A stretch of DNA of 64,000 nt from Synechococcus sp. C9 (GTDB taxonomy: Bacteria > Cyanobacteriota > Cyanobacteriia > Gloeomargaritales > Gloeomargaritaceae), in contig NZ_JALAAD010000001.1 of NCBI RefSeq assembly GCF_022984075.1, forward strand, positions 2,150,455 through 2,214,454. The letters run 5' to 3'. A program made the position numbers and the translations under genes. Shown one piece after another: positions 62,862-64,000 of this stretch. How positions within the stretch are numbered: position 1 is the first letter of the stretch; every line of letters starts with the position of its first letter. Under the pieces are notes generated by a model. The model saw only the letters and a list, made by a program, of their open reading frames with translations, had not been told where the DNA came from and did not search any database.

Positions 62862-62870
62862 AGGATGAGT

Positions 62871-63278
62871 ATGCCTAACCCGTCACCCCGTCAAACTGAA
62901 GAATTTAAGAAACACTGCTACCAGCCCAAAGGTGCTGTATACAGTGATTATCCTTTAGCAGATAAGCCTACGCAGGTGCGGTTAGCAGAGGATATTACGG
63001 CGGCGGTGGATGCGCTGGGCAACGACAAGACACCTTGGCTACGGCGGGTGATCACTGAAGCAGTCCGTAAGGAATTACTAAGCCAAGCACAGGGGACTGT
63101 ATCAGCAAACGAAGTGCCATCCCCACCACCGGCTAGTCCCCCCTTGGATGCAGATACCTTGGTGAAGGTGTTGAATGAAGTCTTAGCGGTACCACGACTG
63201 CCAGCGGCGGCTAAGAAAAAACTGGAAACCCTGCTAGAAACATTGAGCCAATCCCAGGGGCATTTACCGCTAGGCTAA
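62871..63278 (+). CDS. Ribbon-helix-helix type regulator at the right end of the element
   Basis: 135 residues. YSDYPLADKPTQVRLAEDITAAVDALGNDKTPWLRRVITEAVRKELL is a strand-helix-helix pattern of RHH DNA-binding proteins, with a TQVRLAEDI strand. The C-terminal part is a Pro-rich linker and a helix (LDADTLVKVLNEVLAVPRLPAAAKKKLETLLETL). The ATG at 62871 follows AGGATGAG; an ATG at 62865 is a possible start with a worse ribosome site. The upstream GTATACAGCG operators, also seen once inside this gene (62937), suggest autoregulation and control of the divergent operon. Confidence 0.7.
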   Translation: MPNPSPRQTEEFKKHCYQPKGAVYSDYPLADKPTQVRLAEDITAAVDALGNDKTPWLRRVITEAVRKELLSQAQGTVSANEVPSPPPASPPLDADTLVKVLNEVLAVPRLPAAAKKKLETLLETLSQSQGHLPLG

Positions 63279-63292
63279 TTGAGAATTGGATC

Positions 63293-63303
63293 AAAACTGG
63301 ATC
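63293..63303. promoter_or_regulatory. Integrase arm-type site at the right end
   Basis: AAAACTGGATC, identical to the tandem sites at 54013-54034. A variant AGAATTGGATC (63282-63292) precedes it in direct tandem. It lies 47 bases inside the right att copy, mirroring the left end. Confidence 0.58.
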
Positions 63304-63350
63304 ATAAATTCCGGCTAATTCCTGTAAATCCCTGCTGGAGCCAACAGATA

Positions 63351-63403
63351 ACACCCTTGGTAAGGGTGAGGCCACGAGTTCAATCCTCGTCACGGGCTTA
63401 CCG
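63351..63403. repeat. Attachment site copy at the right end (attR)
   Basis: 53 bases identical to 53850-53902. It is the 3' half of tRNA-Thr without the 5' half, so it is not a functional tRNA gene. The following 80 bases resemble the sequence after attL. Confidence 0.95.
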
Positions 63404-63574
63404 GTTTACACGCTATAAACCCCGCCATAACCCGCATTCCACCGTTAGCACGTTAGTACAGATAGGGTTTAGATTGGGTACATTCGTGTTGATCTTTTAT
63501 TTAAGCCAGAAGAGGGCACAGACAAAGTAGAGAAAGCTCAGGAAGTTCCTTGCCAATTTATCACAACGAGAAAA

Positions 63575-63670
63575 TATAGCAATCCTAATTGATTAATAAA
63601 TAAAAATTCCCCAGAACCAAGGGCGGGGGTGCCCCCTGCGACCGCTAACTTTGAATTTATAGAAGTGCCC
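63575..63670. repeat. Chimeric dispersed repeat (A left end, B right end)
   Basis: TATAGCAATCCTAATTGATT at the left (A type), CCAGAACCAAGGGCGGGGGT core, and TTTATAGAAGTGCCC at the right (B type). Confidence 0.82.
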
Positions 63671-63692
63671 TAATTAATTACAGCTTTTTAAG

Positions 63693-63793
63693 TATAGCAG
63701 TCCTATTTGATTAGCGAACAGAAGTTCCCCAGAACTAAAGACGGGGGCGATGCCCCTGCGACCCCTATTCCATTTTCATTTAGGATTGCTATA
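63693..63793. repeat. Dispersed repeat family A (inverted orientation)
   Basis: TATAGCAGTCCTATTTGATT at the left and TTTAGGATTGCTATA at the right, with CCAGAACTAAAGACGGGGGC between. 22 bases after the chimeric copy. Confidence 0.85.
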
Positions 63794-63843
63794 GTTATGG
63801 AATCAAGATTTTTGTACCCTTTAATATTCATCAATACTTCAGC

Positions 63844-63872
63844 AAAAACGGCTAACCCGTGAGAGCCAGCCG
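63844..63872 (-). terminator. Possible terminator of the porin gene
   Basis: Read on the minus strand, CGGCT and AGCCG can pair over a 14-base loop, followed by TTTTT. It is 42 bases after the porin stop. The short stem makes this moderate. Confidence 0.5.
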
Positions 63873-63913
63873 CTTTAATCTCCTCACCCACGTTTGGGAA
63901 AAGGGTAAGTTAT

Positions 63914-64000
63914 TTAGAACGCAAATGTCGTCCGAATCGTATAAACTACCAAGGGGTCATTCTCGGACTGACCATTGGGGTTGAACACCACAAAGGCACC
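63914..64000 (-). CDS. Outer-membrane porin, C-terminal end (start outside window)
   Basis: The minus strand ends in GAFVVFNPNGQSENDPLVVY, then TIRTTFAF and TAA at 63914-63916. A final beta strand ending in Phe is the Omp85-recognised C-terminal signature of outer-membrane barrels. TIRTTFxF is the usual end of cyanobacterial OprB/iron-uptake-type porins with an SLH domain. Only 28 residues are in the window, so the type of porin is inferred. Confidence 0.68.
   Translation of the reverse strand, partial: GAFVVFNPNGQSENDPLVVYTIRTTFAF

Larger units (their letters stand above)
53850..63403 (+). mobile_element. Integrated element of 9.5 kb in tRNA-Thr, with att repeats
   Basis: Two identical 53-base copies, 53850-53902 and 63351-63403, lie 9,501 bases apart. 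The first is the 3' half of tRNA-Thr from the anticodon arm, and the second is a tRNA fragment. Next to the left copy is a tyrosine integrase, as usual for tRNA-targeted elements. The contents are a HTH protein, a DUF3987 helicase/primase, two small unknowns, a repeat array resembling an origin, an operon of small genes on the other strand and a ribbon-helix-helix protein. No conjugation, capsid, packaging or clear cargo genes are seen. Probably an integrative mobilizable or satellite-like element. Confidence 0.92.

Noticed and set aside
63351-63403. A second tRNA-Thr gene
   Set aside because: Only the 3' half from the anticodon arm onward is present; no acceptor 5' strand or D arm. It is the attR copy.
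63490-63610. Gene fragment with YIRVDLLFKPEEGTDK in the region after attR
   Set aside because: Only about 37 codons open, upstream stop close by and it ends in an A repeat. May be a remnant, but not identifiable.

Overview
This is chromosomal DNA of a cyanobacterium. The markers are the 3' end of psbH, a CcsB/ResC cytochrome assembly protein, a photosystem II-type S4 protein, Tic22, and several families found mainly in cyanobacteria (DUF2358, DUF3326, Npun_F0494-like, DUF2256). GC is moderately high, with AT-rich patches around toxin-antitoxin genes and transposable sequences. I cannot name the genus from this window.

Layout. 1-8.4 kb: psbH end, tatA, nurA, ccsB, a degenerate CobO-like protein, a fused peptide-type ABC ATPase, a pentapeptide-repeat protein and the S4 protein. 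8.4-26.8 kb: a rubrerythrin-like protein, a broken vapBC pair, two export-type ABC ATPases, ahcY/FKBP, GDP-fucose synthase, a CPBP protease with DUF3326, an unexplained glycine-rich membrane protein with a helical partner, and topA. 26.9-42.1 kb: MNT/HEPN, rimI, dprA, a peroxiredoxin, nnr, ilvC, two more TA loci with dead toxins, an adenylate cyclase fused to a receiver, tandem TM2 proteins, dnaG, a PilT-like ATPase, dCMP deaminase and tRNA-Arg. 42.5-51.8 kb: a SpoIIM-like protein, tic22-prmC-tsaC (translationally coupled), an unknown membrane protein, ftsL-ftsI and an MsbA-type exporter. 52.2-53.3 kb: an intact IS4-like insertion with 16-bp inverted ends and a 9-bp target duplication.

53.85-63.40 kb is the most interesting region: a 9.5-kb integrated element in tRNA-Thr(GGT), bounded by 53-bp perfect direct repeats. 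It carries a tyrosine integrase with repeated AAAACTGGATC sites at both ends, a small HTH protein with an upstream palindrome, a DUF3987-type helicase/primase, a four-unit hairpin-repeat array resembling an origin, a leftward operon of six small genes, and a ribbon-helix-helix protein next to a divergent promoter with repeated GTATACAGCG operators. No capsid, conjugation or known cargo genes are visible, so it looks like a minimal mobilizable or satellite-type element. Homology just beyond both att copies suggests a second related element once sat beside it.

Two families of short repeats (ends TATAGCAATCCTA and GGGCACCTCTA) with a shared GC-rich core are scattered through most intergenic gaps, including chimeras of the two. 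Three type II toxin-antitoxin loci each have an intact antitoxin and a disrupted toxin. The window ends in the C-terminus of an outer-membrane porin.
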